Shown here piece after piece: positions 1-7,254 of a DNA stretch of 40,180 bases (the stretch's first letter is position 1; each line of letters opens with the position of its first letter). Made by a program: the position numbers and the translations under genes. The stretch comes from Puniceicoccales bacterium. Its GTDB lineage: Bacteria; Verrucomicrobiota; Verrucomicrobiia; Opitutales; UBA953. The notes below the pieces were generated by a model. The model was not told the DNA's origin. It searched no databases and saw only the letters and a list, made by a program, of their open reading frames with translations. The stretch lies in the NCBI GenBank assembly GCA_031256995.1, contig JAIRPL010000069.1:1-40180 (forward strand), in the 5' to 3' direction.

Positions 1-76
1 CGGGCGGGTCTTTTTCCGCAAAACGACCGCCCCCCAGTAAACAATTCCGCGGGGGAACAATATTTTTCTCCGTGTA

Positions 77-99
77 CCCCCCCCCCCCCCCCCCCCCCC
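77..99. repeat. Poly-C homopolymer tract, 23 nt
   Basis: Twenty-three consecutive cytosines on the plus strand lie between a T-rich stretch and an A+T-rich stretch. Tracts this long are slippage-prone and in some bacteria act as phase-variation switches near promoters. No gene start lies close downstream (proB begins about 680 bp away), so any regulatory role is speculative. The exact length may also be affected by sequencing. Confidence 0.9.
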
Positions 100-303
100 G
101 AGAATTTTATACGAAACGCCGTGTTTGCGGCGGATTTCGGCGTTATTTGTTGAGTTTTCGGAGAATGTTCTTGTATTCATGGCGTCCCCCGAAAAAATAA
201 GAACCCAACCCGTGTCAAGGGCCTTTTCACATTTTTTACAAAATTTTTTGAGATACCCCATTTTCCATGGTTTTGCCGCCGTCTGCTGCCTCCGCTGCCG
301 CGC

Positions 304-623
304 CCGCCGTCGTAGCGCGGGTTTCCAAACCTGCTCCCTTGAAGCCCGCCCCATCCCAAAACGAAAAAGGGGCGGCCAAGGCGGAAACCGATCCAACCGC
401 TTTTCGTCGGCCATCTTCGTTGGCCCGCACCCTCCACGGCGGCGGAAGGCTGCCGCGCGCCAAGGCTACCGCATGCCAGACTGCGCGTTCCAAGGCCGCC
501 GCGCTCCGAGGCCGCTTTCAGCGGCGGCGAAAGTGGTGCCGGCAGAGGATAGGGACGCAAATGCGCGAAGGGTTTTGGAACACGGCCGGGGAGCAGGTTT
601 GGAAACCCGCGCCACGACGGCGG
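304..623. repeat. Imperfect 35-bp inverted repeat bounding a ~320-bp segment
   Basis: The arm at 304-338 and the reverse complement of 589-623 match at 34 of 35 positions. Each arm contains the core GCGGGTTTCCAAACCTGCTC or its complement. About 250 bp of non-coding sequence lies between the arms. The structure resembles a MITE-like or paired REP-like intergenic element. No target-site duplication or transposase was recognised, so the mobile-element interpretation is inference. No other copy was found in this window. Confidence 0.7.
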
Positions 624-782
624 CGCGGCGGCGGTCGGTCATTGCGCTATGCCGGCGGCGCTACGACGTGCCGCGCGCTACTGTGCCTGCGCGTTGCTGT
701 GGGCTGCGCTGCTGTGGCTTGTGCCGCGCACCCGTGCCGCGCGCTTGCCTTGCGGGAGCGGGGTGGCAAGCTGTGGCGGCAC

Positions 783-1568
783 ATGAACAAAGACCGTTGG
801 GTTGTCAAACTGGGCACCGGGTTGCTCACGAAGAGCAATGGGGAGATGGATGGCGGGCAGATCGGGCTGCTCATCGGGCAAATCGCCGGGCTGGCGCGCC
901 GTGGAATCGAGGTTGTGCTGGTGTCCTCCGGGGCCATTTCCGCCGGGATGACGGCCATCGGGCTTTCGGAGCGCCCGAAGGCCACCAGCGCCTTGCAGGC
1001 CTGCGCCACGATCGGGCAGATCGAGTTGATGGCCGAGTACCAGAAGCACCTTCGCGGGCATGGTTTGCTGGGGGCGCAGCTGCTTCTCACGCATGCCAAC
1101 CTTGACAGCCGCTCCTGCTGCCGCAACGCGACGGGCACCCTTGAGTACCTCCTGGCCCAGAAGCGCTTCCTGCCGATAATCAACGAGAATGACGCCATCG
1201 CCAGTGACGAGATCAAGGTGGGGGACAATGACCGCCTCTCCGCCCATGTCGCCGCGCTTGTCCACGCCGGCCGGCTCGTGATTCTCTCGTCAATCGACGG
1301 CCTGCTGACGTCGCTCGGCCCGGACGGCCGGGTCATCCCGCTGGTCACGAGCATCAGCGACGAGATTCGCGCGCTTTCGCAAGGGACGACCAGCCAGCGC
1401 AATGTGGGCGGGATGGCCACCAAGCTCATGGCGGCCGAGATCGCGGCGGCCGGGGGCGCCGAGACGGTCATCGCCAACGGGCGCGCCCCGGGGATCCTCG
1501 CGGCCATCGCGGACGGGACGGCGACGTGCACGACATTCAGGCTGGGCCGCCCCGCCGCCGAGGATTGA
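783..1568 (+). CDS. proB: Glutamate 5-kinase, short form without PUA domain
   Basis: This 261-aa protein should phosphorylate L-glutamate to glutamyl-5-phosphate, the first step of proline synthesis in the cytoplasm. The amino-acid kinase fold is clear. It has the N-terminal nucleotide-binding motif VVKLGTG, then VLVSSGAISAG, an INENDAIASDEIKVGDND-type substrate segment, and the late GGMATKL motif. The start at 783 places VKLGTG eight residues from the N-terminus, as expected; the frame stays open further upstream but is not protein-like. The family's usual C-terminal RNA-binding-like PUA domain (about 100 residues) is absent, and the protein ends right after the kinase domain. A single-domain ProB is known in some lineages. 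No proA or obg lies next to it. It converges on the TrkA-type gene with a 19-bp gap. Confidence 0.93.
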   Translation: MNKDRWVVKLGTGLLTKSNGEMDGGQIGLLIGQIAGLARRGIEVVLVSSGAISAGMTAIGLSERPKATSALQACATIGQIELMAEYQKHLRGHGLLGAQLLLTHANLDSRSCCRNATGTLEYLLAQKRFLPIINENDAIASDEIKVGDNDRLSAHVAALVHAGRLVILSSIDGLLTSLGPDGRVIPLVTSISDEIRALSQGTTSQRNVGGMATKLMAAEIAAAGGAETVIANGRAPGILAAIADGTATCTTFRLGRPAAED

Positions 1569-1587
1569 GGCGTCGCGCGCGCCGGCG

Positions 1588-2292
1588 CTACTTGCCGTAT
1601 TCCTCAAGGAAGGCCCGCACCTTTTTCTCGCGCCCGAAGAGGACGAAGACGTCGTCCTCGCGGAAGACCTCGTCGAGGGCCGGGACGCCGAGTGTCGCGA
1701 GCCGGACCGCCTCGTCGGGGCCGTTTGCGATTTTGCGGACGAGGGAGGACGCGGCGCGCTTGATGGTGACGATGCGGACGTCGGCCTTTTTGAAGATCCC
1801 GCCCTGCTCCTGGAGGCTCGCGCCCTTGAGTTTCGGGGCGCGCGCCTCGACGATGGAGTAGCCGTCGCCCATTTCGTAGGCGTTCTCGACGCCGCGCATG
1901 AGGAGCGAGTGCGCGAGGCCCCGCGCGGCCATTTCCTCGGGCACGACAAGGCGGTCCACCTTGAGCAGGCGCAGCAGGCGCTCGTGCATCGGGGAGAGGA
2001 CGCGGCAGACGACGCGCCTGGCCTTCATGGACTGGGCCTTGATGGTGAGGCTGATGGATTTCTCAAAATCGTCGCCGATGGCGACCGTCACGGCGTCCAT
2101 CTCCTTGATGGGGAAATTCTCGAGGACGGCCGGGTCGCTGAAATCGGCGAGCGCGACGGAGTCGATCTCGTCCTTGATGAGGGAGATGTTCTCCTCGCGC
2201 GGGTCGATGCCGAGGACCTCCGCGCCGAGTTGCGCAAGGTTCAGGGCGAGGTTTCGTCCGAAAACGCCCAGTCCGAGGATGCAGCACTTCAT
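1588..2292 (-). CDS. TrkA/KtrA-family potassium uptake regulatory NAD-binding protein
   Basis: The 234-aa protein begins with a Rossmann fold (CCILGLGVFGRNLALNLAQLG, glycine motif GLGVFG) for NAD(H) binding. The acidic residue of IDPREE closes the nucleotide site. The remainder matches the RCK-N plus RCK-C arrangement of KtrA/TrkA peripheral subunits (A-x-AIGDDFE, then LVVPEEMAARGLA, then a C-terminal small domain with V-x-ALDEVFREDDVFVLFG). Such proteins gate KtrB/TrkH-type potassium channels on the cytoplasmic face. No channel subunit is encoded within the window. The start at 2292 gives the canonical N-terminus; a longer in-frame extension upstream is Arg/Pro-rich and unlikely. It is divergent from the gene at 2455 with 162 bp between them. 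Confidence 0.9.
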   Translation of the reverse strand: MKCCILGLGVFGRNLALNLAQLGAEVLGIDPREENISLIKDEIDSVALADFSDPAVLENFPIKEMDAVTVAIGDDFEKSISLTIKAQSMKARRVVCRVLSPMHERLLRLLKVDRLVVPEEMAARGLAHSLLMRGVENAYEMGDGYSIVEARAPKLKGASLQEQGGIFKKADVRIVTIKRAASSLVRKIANGPDEAVRLATLGVPALDEVFREDDVFVLFGREKKVRAFLEEYGK

Positions 2293-2414
2293 GTCCCCGC
2301 AGGCTGGCCCCGCCCCGGCCCGCTGCAATTTCAAACGAGGCGGGCGCGGGCTGGCCAGTTTTGGGCGCATGCCGGAACCTTGTGGCGGCGCGATTGTCAC
2401 CCTCCGGATGCCGC

Positions 2415-2435
2415 GGCGGGCCATCGTGGCCCGCC
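2415..2435. other. Perfect 9-bp hairpin upstream of the glycoside hydrolase-like gene
   Basis: GGCGGGCCA (2415-2423), loop TCG, TGGCCCGCC (2427-2435) forms a perfect stem with a 3-nt loop ending 19 bp before the ATG at 2455. It lies in the intergenic space between divergent genes, so it is not a normal terminator. It could be a 5'-UTR structure covering the ribosome-binding region, or a REP-type palindrome. Confidence 0.6.
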
Positions 2436-2454
2436 CGCAACCGTTATCCCGACA

Positions 2455-4236
2455 ATGCCCAAGCACTTCCTCCCCTCCCACCTGTTAACCCGGGCTTTGC
2501 CCGTCTCCGCGCTTGCGTTTTCCGCCCTGCTTGCCCCGCCGGCAGGCGCGGCGGAAGTCGCCCCCGACAAGACCAAGGTCACGCAGCGCGCGCTTCCCCC
2601 CGAGTGGAAGCAGCTCGTCCCTGGCGGGCGCTTCATGGACCGCTTTGAGCCGATGCGCGGCAGCCGGCTTTCCTCCGACACCTGGGGCGCGCCGAACGTC
2701 ATCCCGCGCCTTGTGGACAATGGCATCGAGGAGCGCGAGTATTCCTACTGGGGGGGCAACATCCTGCGCGGCGAGGATGGCCGGTATCACCTCTTTGTCT
2801 GCGGCTGGCTGGAGAAATCGCCCCGCGGCCATGCCGAGTGGGGCAACAGCGATGTGTTTCACGCCGTCTCCGACACGATGCACGGCCCCTTCAAGCGCGT
2901 CGCAAAGATCGGCATCGGGCACAACCCGGAGGTCTACCGCGCGAAGAACGGAAAATATGTCCTTGATGTCAGCGGCGGGGCGCATGTCCGCGGGCGCTAT
3001 CTGGCGGACTCCCTTGACGGGCCGTGGAAATTCGAGAAGCGTATCCCCGCGCATTCCGACCGCCGCGACCGGGCCAATTCGTTTGGCGACAACTTCACCT
3101 TCGCCTCGCGCGAGGACGGCTCCGTCATCATGGTGCCGCGCAACGGGCAGATCTGGATCAGCAAGGACGGGCTTGACACGTTTTTTGAGGTTGGCGAGCG
3201 CTGCTACCCGAAGCTTCCCGGCAATTACGAGGATCCGGTCATCTGGCGCGACAACGTGCAGTACAACCTCATCGTCAACGACTGGCGCGGGCGCATCGCG
3301 TGGTATCTGCGCAGCAAAAACGGCGTGGATTGGGTCATTGATCCGGGCGAGGCCTATGTGCCCGGCGTCTCGCGCCACGCCGGCGGCGGGGTCGAGGACT
3401 GGTTCAAGTATGAGCGCATGAAGATTTTCCAGGACGCGCACGGCCGCGCCATCCAGGCCAACTGGGCGGTGATCGACGTGTTCAAAAACCAGGACAGGGG
3501 CGGCGACAACCACAGCTCCAAGAACATCACCGTCCCGATCAATCCCGGACGCCTGCTGGAGATCCTGGACGCGGCGCCGGTCAGCGCGAAGGACTCGAAA
3601 ACGATCCGCGTGAAGATCGCATCGGAGCCGGGCTTTGACGCGCAGGCCGACGTGGACATCCCCAGCCTGCGTTTTGGCGCGAATTCCGAGGTGAACTACG
3701 GGCGCGGCGCCGCGGCCCTGTCGAGCGAGAAGGTCGGCGCCGACCTGGTGGTGACCTTTGACGGCCCCGCGAGCGGCATCACGCCGGACGAGTTTGCCCC
3801 GAAGCTCCTCGGCAGGACCGTGAAGGGCGGGCTGCTCTACGGATATGCCCGCCTGCCGGGCGTGAAATATGTCGAGCCGATCCTGTCGAGCCGGATGCCC
3901 GTGGCCGACGCCACCGCGCGCGACGGCTACAGCATCGAGACGCAAAATTTTGGCCAGGTGGCCTCCGAAAAGGCCGAGCTGGTGATTTTCGCCCTGGGCG
4001 ACGGGGGCGCGAAGACCGTGCTCGCCCGCGCGACGGTCCCGGCCTTGCAACCCTATGCCAAGGCGACGGTCGAGCTGCTCGGCGCGTCGAGCCCGAAGCT
4101 GGAGCTTAACGCCGGCGGGACCCGCTACCGGATAGCCATTTATGACGGCTTTTTTGACGCCGAAAAGAAACCGCTCTCCGTCTTCGAGTACGCGGTTCCC
4201 AAGCCAAGGCCCGCCGCGAAGCCGGCCAAGAAATAA
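2455..4236 (+). CDS. Secreted five-bladed beta-propeller glycoside hydrolase-like protein
   Basis: The 593-aa protein opens with a signal peptide (basic start, hydrophobic core, A-G-A-A around residues 30-33), so it is exported. Residues about 75-390 contain repeated propeller-like blades with the flavour of GH43/GH117-type enzymes: WGGNILRGEDGRYHLFVCGW, then S-DVFHAVSDTMHGPF, GHNPEVYRAKNGKYVLDVSG, and later GNYEDPVIWRDNVQYNLIVND. The alternating acidic residues in these loops would fit a carbohydrate site, but I cannot assign the catalytic pair or substrate. Residues about 400-590 look like beta-sandwich domains, followed by a Lys/Pro/Ala-rich tail. The start was chosen for the signal peptide; no clear Shine-Dalgarno is visible. 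It is followed 49 bp later by the NuoE-like gene. Confidence 0.75.
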   Translation: MPKHFLPSHLLTRALPVSALAFSALLAPPAGAAEVAPDKTKVTQRALPPEWKQLVPGGRFMDRFEPMRGSRLSSDTWGAPNVIPRLVDNGIEEREYSYWGGNILRGEDGRYHLFVCGWLEKSPRGHAEWGNSDVFHAVSDTMHGPFKRVAKIGIGHNPEVYRAKNGKYVLDVSGGAHVRGRYLADSLDGPWKFEKRIPAHSDRRDRANSFGDNFTFASREDGSVIMVPRNGQIWISKDGLDTFFEVGERCYPKLPGNYEDPVIWRDNVQYNLIVNDWRGRIAWYLRSKNGVDWVIDPGEAYVPGVSRHAGGGVEDWFKYERMKIFQDAHGRAIQANWAVIDVFKNQDRGGDNHSSKNITVPINPGRLLEILDAAPVSAKDSKTIRVKIASEPGFDAQADVDIPSLRFGANSEVNYGRGAAALSSEKVGADLVVTFDGPASGITPDEFAPKLLGRTVKGGLLYGYARLPGVKYVEPILSSRMPVADATARDGYSIETQNFGQVASEKAELVIFALGDGGAKTVLARATVPALQPYAKATVELLGASSPKLELNAGGTRYRIAIYDGFFDAEKKPLSVFEYAVPKPRPAAKPAKK

Positions 4237-4285
4237 GGCCCCCGCCGCAATCCCGCCTCCGCTTCCCGCCACGCCCGATCCCGCC

Positions 4286-4855
4286 ATGGACAACCCCGGC
4301 CCGCCCCCCGGCAACCTGCCTTTCGCGCCCTCGCCCGGAATGCTTGAGGCTGCCGCCGCGATTGTCGCGCGCTACCCGGAGCCGCGCAGCGCGACGCTCC
4401 CCCTGCTCCACCGGGTGCAGGAGGAGAACGGGTGGATTTCCCTGGGCGCGATGCGATGGGTGGCGGAGAAGACGGGGCGCACCCCCATTGAGGTGCTTGG
4501 TGTCGTCAGCTTTTACCCCATGTTCCGCCAGGCCCCGTCCGGGCGCCGCCATGTGCGCGTGTGCCGGACACTCTCGTGCGCCCTGCGCGGCGCCGAGGAC
4601 ACCATGCGGGCCTTGGAAAAGGAATTGGGCTGCAAACGCTGCGAAACCACGGCGGACGGCGCCGTGACGCTCGAGTTTGTGGAATGCCTTGCCTGCTGCG
4701 CCACCGGGCCGGTTGTCCAGGTGGACCACGCGCTGCATGAGGGCGTCACCCCGGCCCGCGTTCCCGCCCTTGCCGCCGCCGTGCGCGCCTCGCTTTCCGA
4801 GAAAGACCATGGCCTCCGGCCGCCCGTCCCCGGCTCGCCGGAGTGGAACGGGTAG
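4286..4855 (+). CDS. nuoE: NuoE-like NADH dehydrogenase 24-kDa subunit, [2Fe-2S] thioredoxin-like ferredoxin (orphan)
   Basis: The 189-aa protein matches the 24-kDa/NuoE family. It has an N-terminal helical part (LLHRVQEENGWIS, then VAEKTGRTPIEVLGVVSFYPMF) and a thioredoxin-like [2Fe-2S] domain. The four cluster cysteines are in the family spacing: C93-x4-C98 (CRTLSC) and C134-x3-C138 (CLACC), followed by GPVVQVD. In complex I or NAD-dependent hydrogenases and formate dehydrogenases, this subunit works with the NuoF flavoprotein. No nuoF or other nuo gene is adjacent. It may be a dispersed complex I subunit or serve another NAD-linked enzyme. About 20 residues of Pro-containing tail extend past the usual end. 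It sits between a secreted hydrolase and a lipoprotein, a context that explains nothing about its partner. Confidence 0.88.
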   Translation: MDNPGPPPGNLPFAPSPGMLEAAAAIVARYPEPRSATLPLLHRVQEENGWISLGAMRWVAEKTGRTPIEVLGVVSFYPMFRQAPSGRRHVRVCRTLSCALRGAEDTMRALEKELGCKRCETTADGAVTLEFVECLACCATGPVVQVDHALHEGVTPARVPALAAAVRASLSEKDHGLRPPVPGSPEWNG

Positions 4856-4907
4856 GCCCACCCCCCCTTGCAACCCGCATCCCTCCAACCTCCAACACAC
4901 ACCAAAC

Positions 4908-5492
4908 ATGAGACACACCCGCGTTTTTCCACTTCTTTTGCTTGCGGCCATGGCCCAAGGCTGCGGCAGCGCCGGGGAGGATGCCGCCGCCAAGCCCGCC
5001 CCCGCTGCCCAACCCGCCCCCGCGTCCTCCGCTTCCGCCGCCGCCCCGGCTTCCGCCCCCGCGACCGGAGCCACCTCGCTGGAGGATTTCGACCCGGCCA
5101 CGGACCCCGTGCTTGGCTGGTGGAAGCCCAACCTGGACCCGGCCGATGACACGAAAGTCTCCTTCCTCTGGCCAACCGACGCCAACGATGCCCGCGCCTT
5201 GCGCACCATCCGTTTCCTGAACGACGGCATGGCCACCAACGGCTGTTGCGCCGGGGCCGAATGGACCTTCGCCGCCCCCCGCTTCTACAAGGTGAACCGC
5301 GAGATTCACGAGCTTTACTACCTCGCCGACAGCGGCTCGCTTTACTTTCTCACCCGCACGGATCCCGCCAAAAGCGCCGCGCTTTTCCAGAAAATCATCG
5401 CCGGGATAACGGCGGGGAAATCCATCGAGTCCCTGACGGAATCCGGCCTTCTGGAGGCCCCGGTCAAATTCTCCCGCGCGCTCGTCCGATAG
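4908..5492 (+). CDS. Putative lipoprotein of unknown function
   Basis: This 194-aa protein has a short lipoprotein signal (basic N-terminus, LLLLAAM, AQGC with the modified cysteine at residue 19). A low-complexity Ala/Pro linker follows (about residues 27-60), then a compact domain of about 130 residues with GWWKPNLDPADDTKVSFLW and a CC pair in NGCCAGAEW. It probably sits in a membrane with its domain in the periplasm. I do not recognise the C-terminal domain. It begins 52 bp after nuoE and is followed by a long gap, so it closes the plus-strand group. Confidence 0.75.
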   Translation: MRHTRVFPLLLLAAMAQGCGSAGEDAAAKPAPAAQPAPASSASAAAPASAPATGATSLEDFDPATDPVLGWWKPNLDPADDTKVSFLWPTDANDARALRTIRFLNDGMATNGCCAGAEWTFAAPRFYKVNREIHELYYLADSGSLYFLTRTDPAKSAALFQKIIAGITAGKSIESLTESGLLEAPVKFSRALVR

Positions 5493-5968
5493 GGCGATTC
5501 GCGTCGGGCGGGGCGGGATTTTCAAACCGCTGCGGGGCCGTCCCCGCCATTCACGGCAAAGCAAACCGACTGCGTTTTTGCGTGAGATTCCGGGGCGGGC
5601 CGGGCTGGCGTCTGGCCGATCCGTGGCGACTTCATCCAAACATCGAAGATCGACCATGCGGCAGATGCGGACCGGCCGCGTGCGGCGTCCCGCGATCGGG
5701 CATTATTGGTGGCGATCCGGGCGTCGGCGGCTCCAGCCTTCCGAAAAGCGCTTTGAGCATGCAATCGGGCGCCGGCGGAGGCGGGCGGTTCGCGCGTTGG
5801 AGGCGCCGCCTTGCCGTTTTTTCTGTCACGCGCGGACGTTTTTGCGTGAAGGCGGTGGGGTCTTCGCCCGCGAAACGGGCAGGGCGCTGGAACCGTTTGC
5901 CGCCCAAGATCCCGTGACGGCGTCACATGGGACGGGCGCGAGACGAGGGCGGCATGGCCGGCGCGGGA
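5493..5968. other. Intergenic region, 476 bp, no gene recognised
   Basis: This lies between the 3' ends of convergent genes. The frames present are Arg-rich shadows. Two small hairpins that could end transcription from either side are GCGGGG/CCCCGC (5532-5547, after the lipoprotein gene) and GTGAC/GTCAC (5914-5926, after the minus-strand coiled-coil gene). Neither has a clear T-tract. Nothing else was recognised. Confidence 0.55.
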
Positions 5969-6493
5969 TCACTTCACAGGGGGAGGCGCCGGTGGCGGCA
6001 GGGGGACGGATTCGGCGCGGCGCGTGAGGTGGGTGAGGAGCCGAAGGGTTTCGATCTCCGCGGAACGGCGGGCGATGGCGTGGGTTTCCTGCTGGAGGAG
6101 GAGGGCATGGGTTTCGCGATTGAGGCGGTCCGTGTCGGCGCGGAGGCCTTCGAGCCGTTTTTCAAGCGTGGCGATGTCCGCGAGTTGTTTGCGGGCGGTG
6201 TCGCGGTGGGCGTTTGTGGCTTCGCGGATGGCGTTGTTGTCGGCCACCCACTTGGCGATGCGGGCCGCCTCTTTCCGGGCCTCCTCGGCCCTGCGTTCCT
6301 CGGCCAGCCGGGCCTGTTTTTCGGCCGCCAGCCTCTCGGCCGCCTGTTTTTCGGCTTCGGCCTTCCTTTCGGCGTTGATGCGGAGCGCCGTGGCGGCGGC
6401 CTCGCGGGCGGCGGCGGTGGTGGCGTAGTCGTGGTAGAAATAGCCAAAGAGGCCGAGGCCGATGACGGGCAGGATGATGTAGAGGAGGCGCAT
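5969..6493 (-). CDS. Membrane-anchored coiled-coil protein (paralogue 2), last gene of the TonB operon
   Basis: This 174-aa protein has one N-terminal membrane segment (about residues 3-20) ending in YFYHDYATTAAARE. A long Ala/Glu/Lys/Arg-rich coiled coil follows (about 30-160), with a Pro-rich tail ending LPPPAPPPVK. It is a clear paralogue of the gene just upstream (6623-7177): the first 31 residues follow the same pattern, including an identical YFYHDYATTAAARE. I know no family name for it. By position it is the last of seven co-directional genes after exbB. The predicted topology is a single inner-membrane anchor with a rod in the periplasm or cytoplasm. A spacer or scaffold role for the TonB machine is inference. 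Confidence 0.75.
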   Translation of the reverse strand: MRLLYIILPVIGLGLFGYFYHDYATTAAAREAAATALRINAERKAEAEKQAAERLAAEKQARLAEERRAEEARKEAARIAKWVADNNAIREATNAHRDTARKQLADIATLEKRLEGLRADTDRLNRETHALLLQQETHAIARRSAEIETLRLLTHLTRRAESVPLPPPAPPPVK

Positions 6494-6622
6494 GTCAGGA
6501 ATGTGAGGCTGGAATGAAAGGATCGGGATGTGTGGGTGGCGGGCGGCGGCATTTGGCGGGTCCGGCGCGCCTGGGGAGTTGCCGCCGGCATTCCCGCGTT
6601 GGCGGGGGCGCGAAAGGGTGGG

Positions 6623-7177
6623 CTATTTTTTCACGGCCTCCGCCGCCGTGGCGTTTTTACGGGCAAGCTCGCGCCTTCGCGCCGCCTCCGCCTCGGCGGC
6701 CTCAAGGGCAGCGACACGGGCGGCGAGCGCCTTTTTGTTCTCGAGCGCGAGGGCTTCCGCGGCCTTTTGGTGGGCGGCCTCGGCCGCGGTCTGCCTGTTT
6801 TCCGCCGCGAGGTCGGCGAGGCGTTTTTTCTCGGCGGCGACATCCCGGTCGAGCTGCTCGATCCGCCGGGCGTTTTTTTCGGTTTCGCGCCGCGCGGCGT
6901 CGCGCGTGTCCAAAAGCTTTTGGCGCTCGTTTTTCCGGGCGGCCTCGGCGGCCTCGCGGGCCTCACGCTCGGCCTTGCGCTGCCTTTGGAGGGCAAGCGC
7001 CTCCTGGATGGCCTTTTCACGGGCCTCGGCCTCCGCCTTCTGTTTCGCGGCATGGGCGGCCAGGCGTTGCGCCTCGGCCGTTTTTTCGCGGGCGGCGGCG
7101 GTGGTGGCGTAATCGTGGTAGAAGTACGCGAAGATGATGGTTCCGATGGCCGGAAGCAGGATGTGGAGGATGCGCAT
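6623..7177 (-). CDS. Membrane-anchored coiled-coil protein (paralogue 1) in the TonB operon
   Basis: This 184-aa protein has an N-terminal membrane helix (MRILHILLPAIGTIIF), the conserved AYFYHDYATTAAARE junction, then an almost uninterrupted Ala/Glu/Lys/Arg coiled coil to residue about 180. The start at 7177 aligns the membrane anchor exactly with that of the downstream paralogue; longer starts are rejected because they add an Arg/Pro-rich segment. Such highly charged rods resemble the central region of TolA superficially, but no TolA C-terminal domain is present. It lies 77 bp after the TPR gene and 129 bp before its paralogue, all on one strand. Function unknown. Confidence 0.75.
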   Translation of the reverse strand: MRILHILLPAIGTIIFAYFYHDYATTAAAREKTAEAQRLAAHAAKQKAEAEAREKAIQEALALQRQRKAEREAREAAEAARKNERQKLLDTRDAARRETEKNARRIEQLDRDVAAEKKRLADLAAENRQTAAEAAHQKAAEALALENKKALAARVAALEAAEAEAARRRELARKNATAAEAVKK

Positions 7178-7254
7178 GTCTTGAAAAAACGGTGGGAAGT
7201 GTTCCGGGGACGGCGTTTGGCGAAAGTGGCGGCGCGAGGGGCGGCGTGGGAGGT

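Larger units (their letters stand above)
1..782. other. Long non-coding leader region upstream of proB
   Basis: No convincing gene was seen here. Open frames run through the stretch, but their translations are Arg/Ala/Pro-rich shadows without recognisable motifs. The region contains a 23-nt poly-C homopolymer (77-99), an A+T-richer patch around 100-270, and two arms of a 35-bp inverted repeat (304-338 and 589-623). It probably carries the proB promoter, which I could not pinpoint. Confidence 0.6.

Noticed and set aside
2485..4314. 609-codon minus-strand frame antisense to the hydrolase-like gene
   Set aside because: Arg/Gly/Val/Asp-rich shadow without any motif; the plus-strand frame has a signal peptide and propeller blades.
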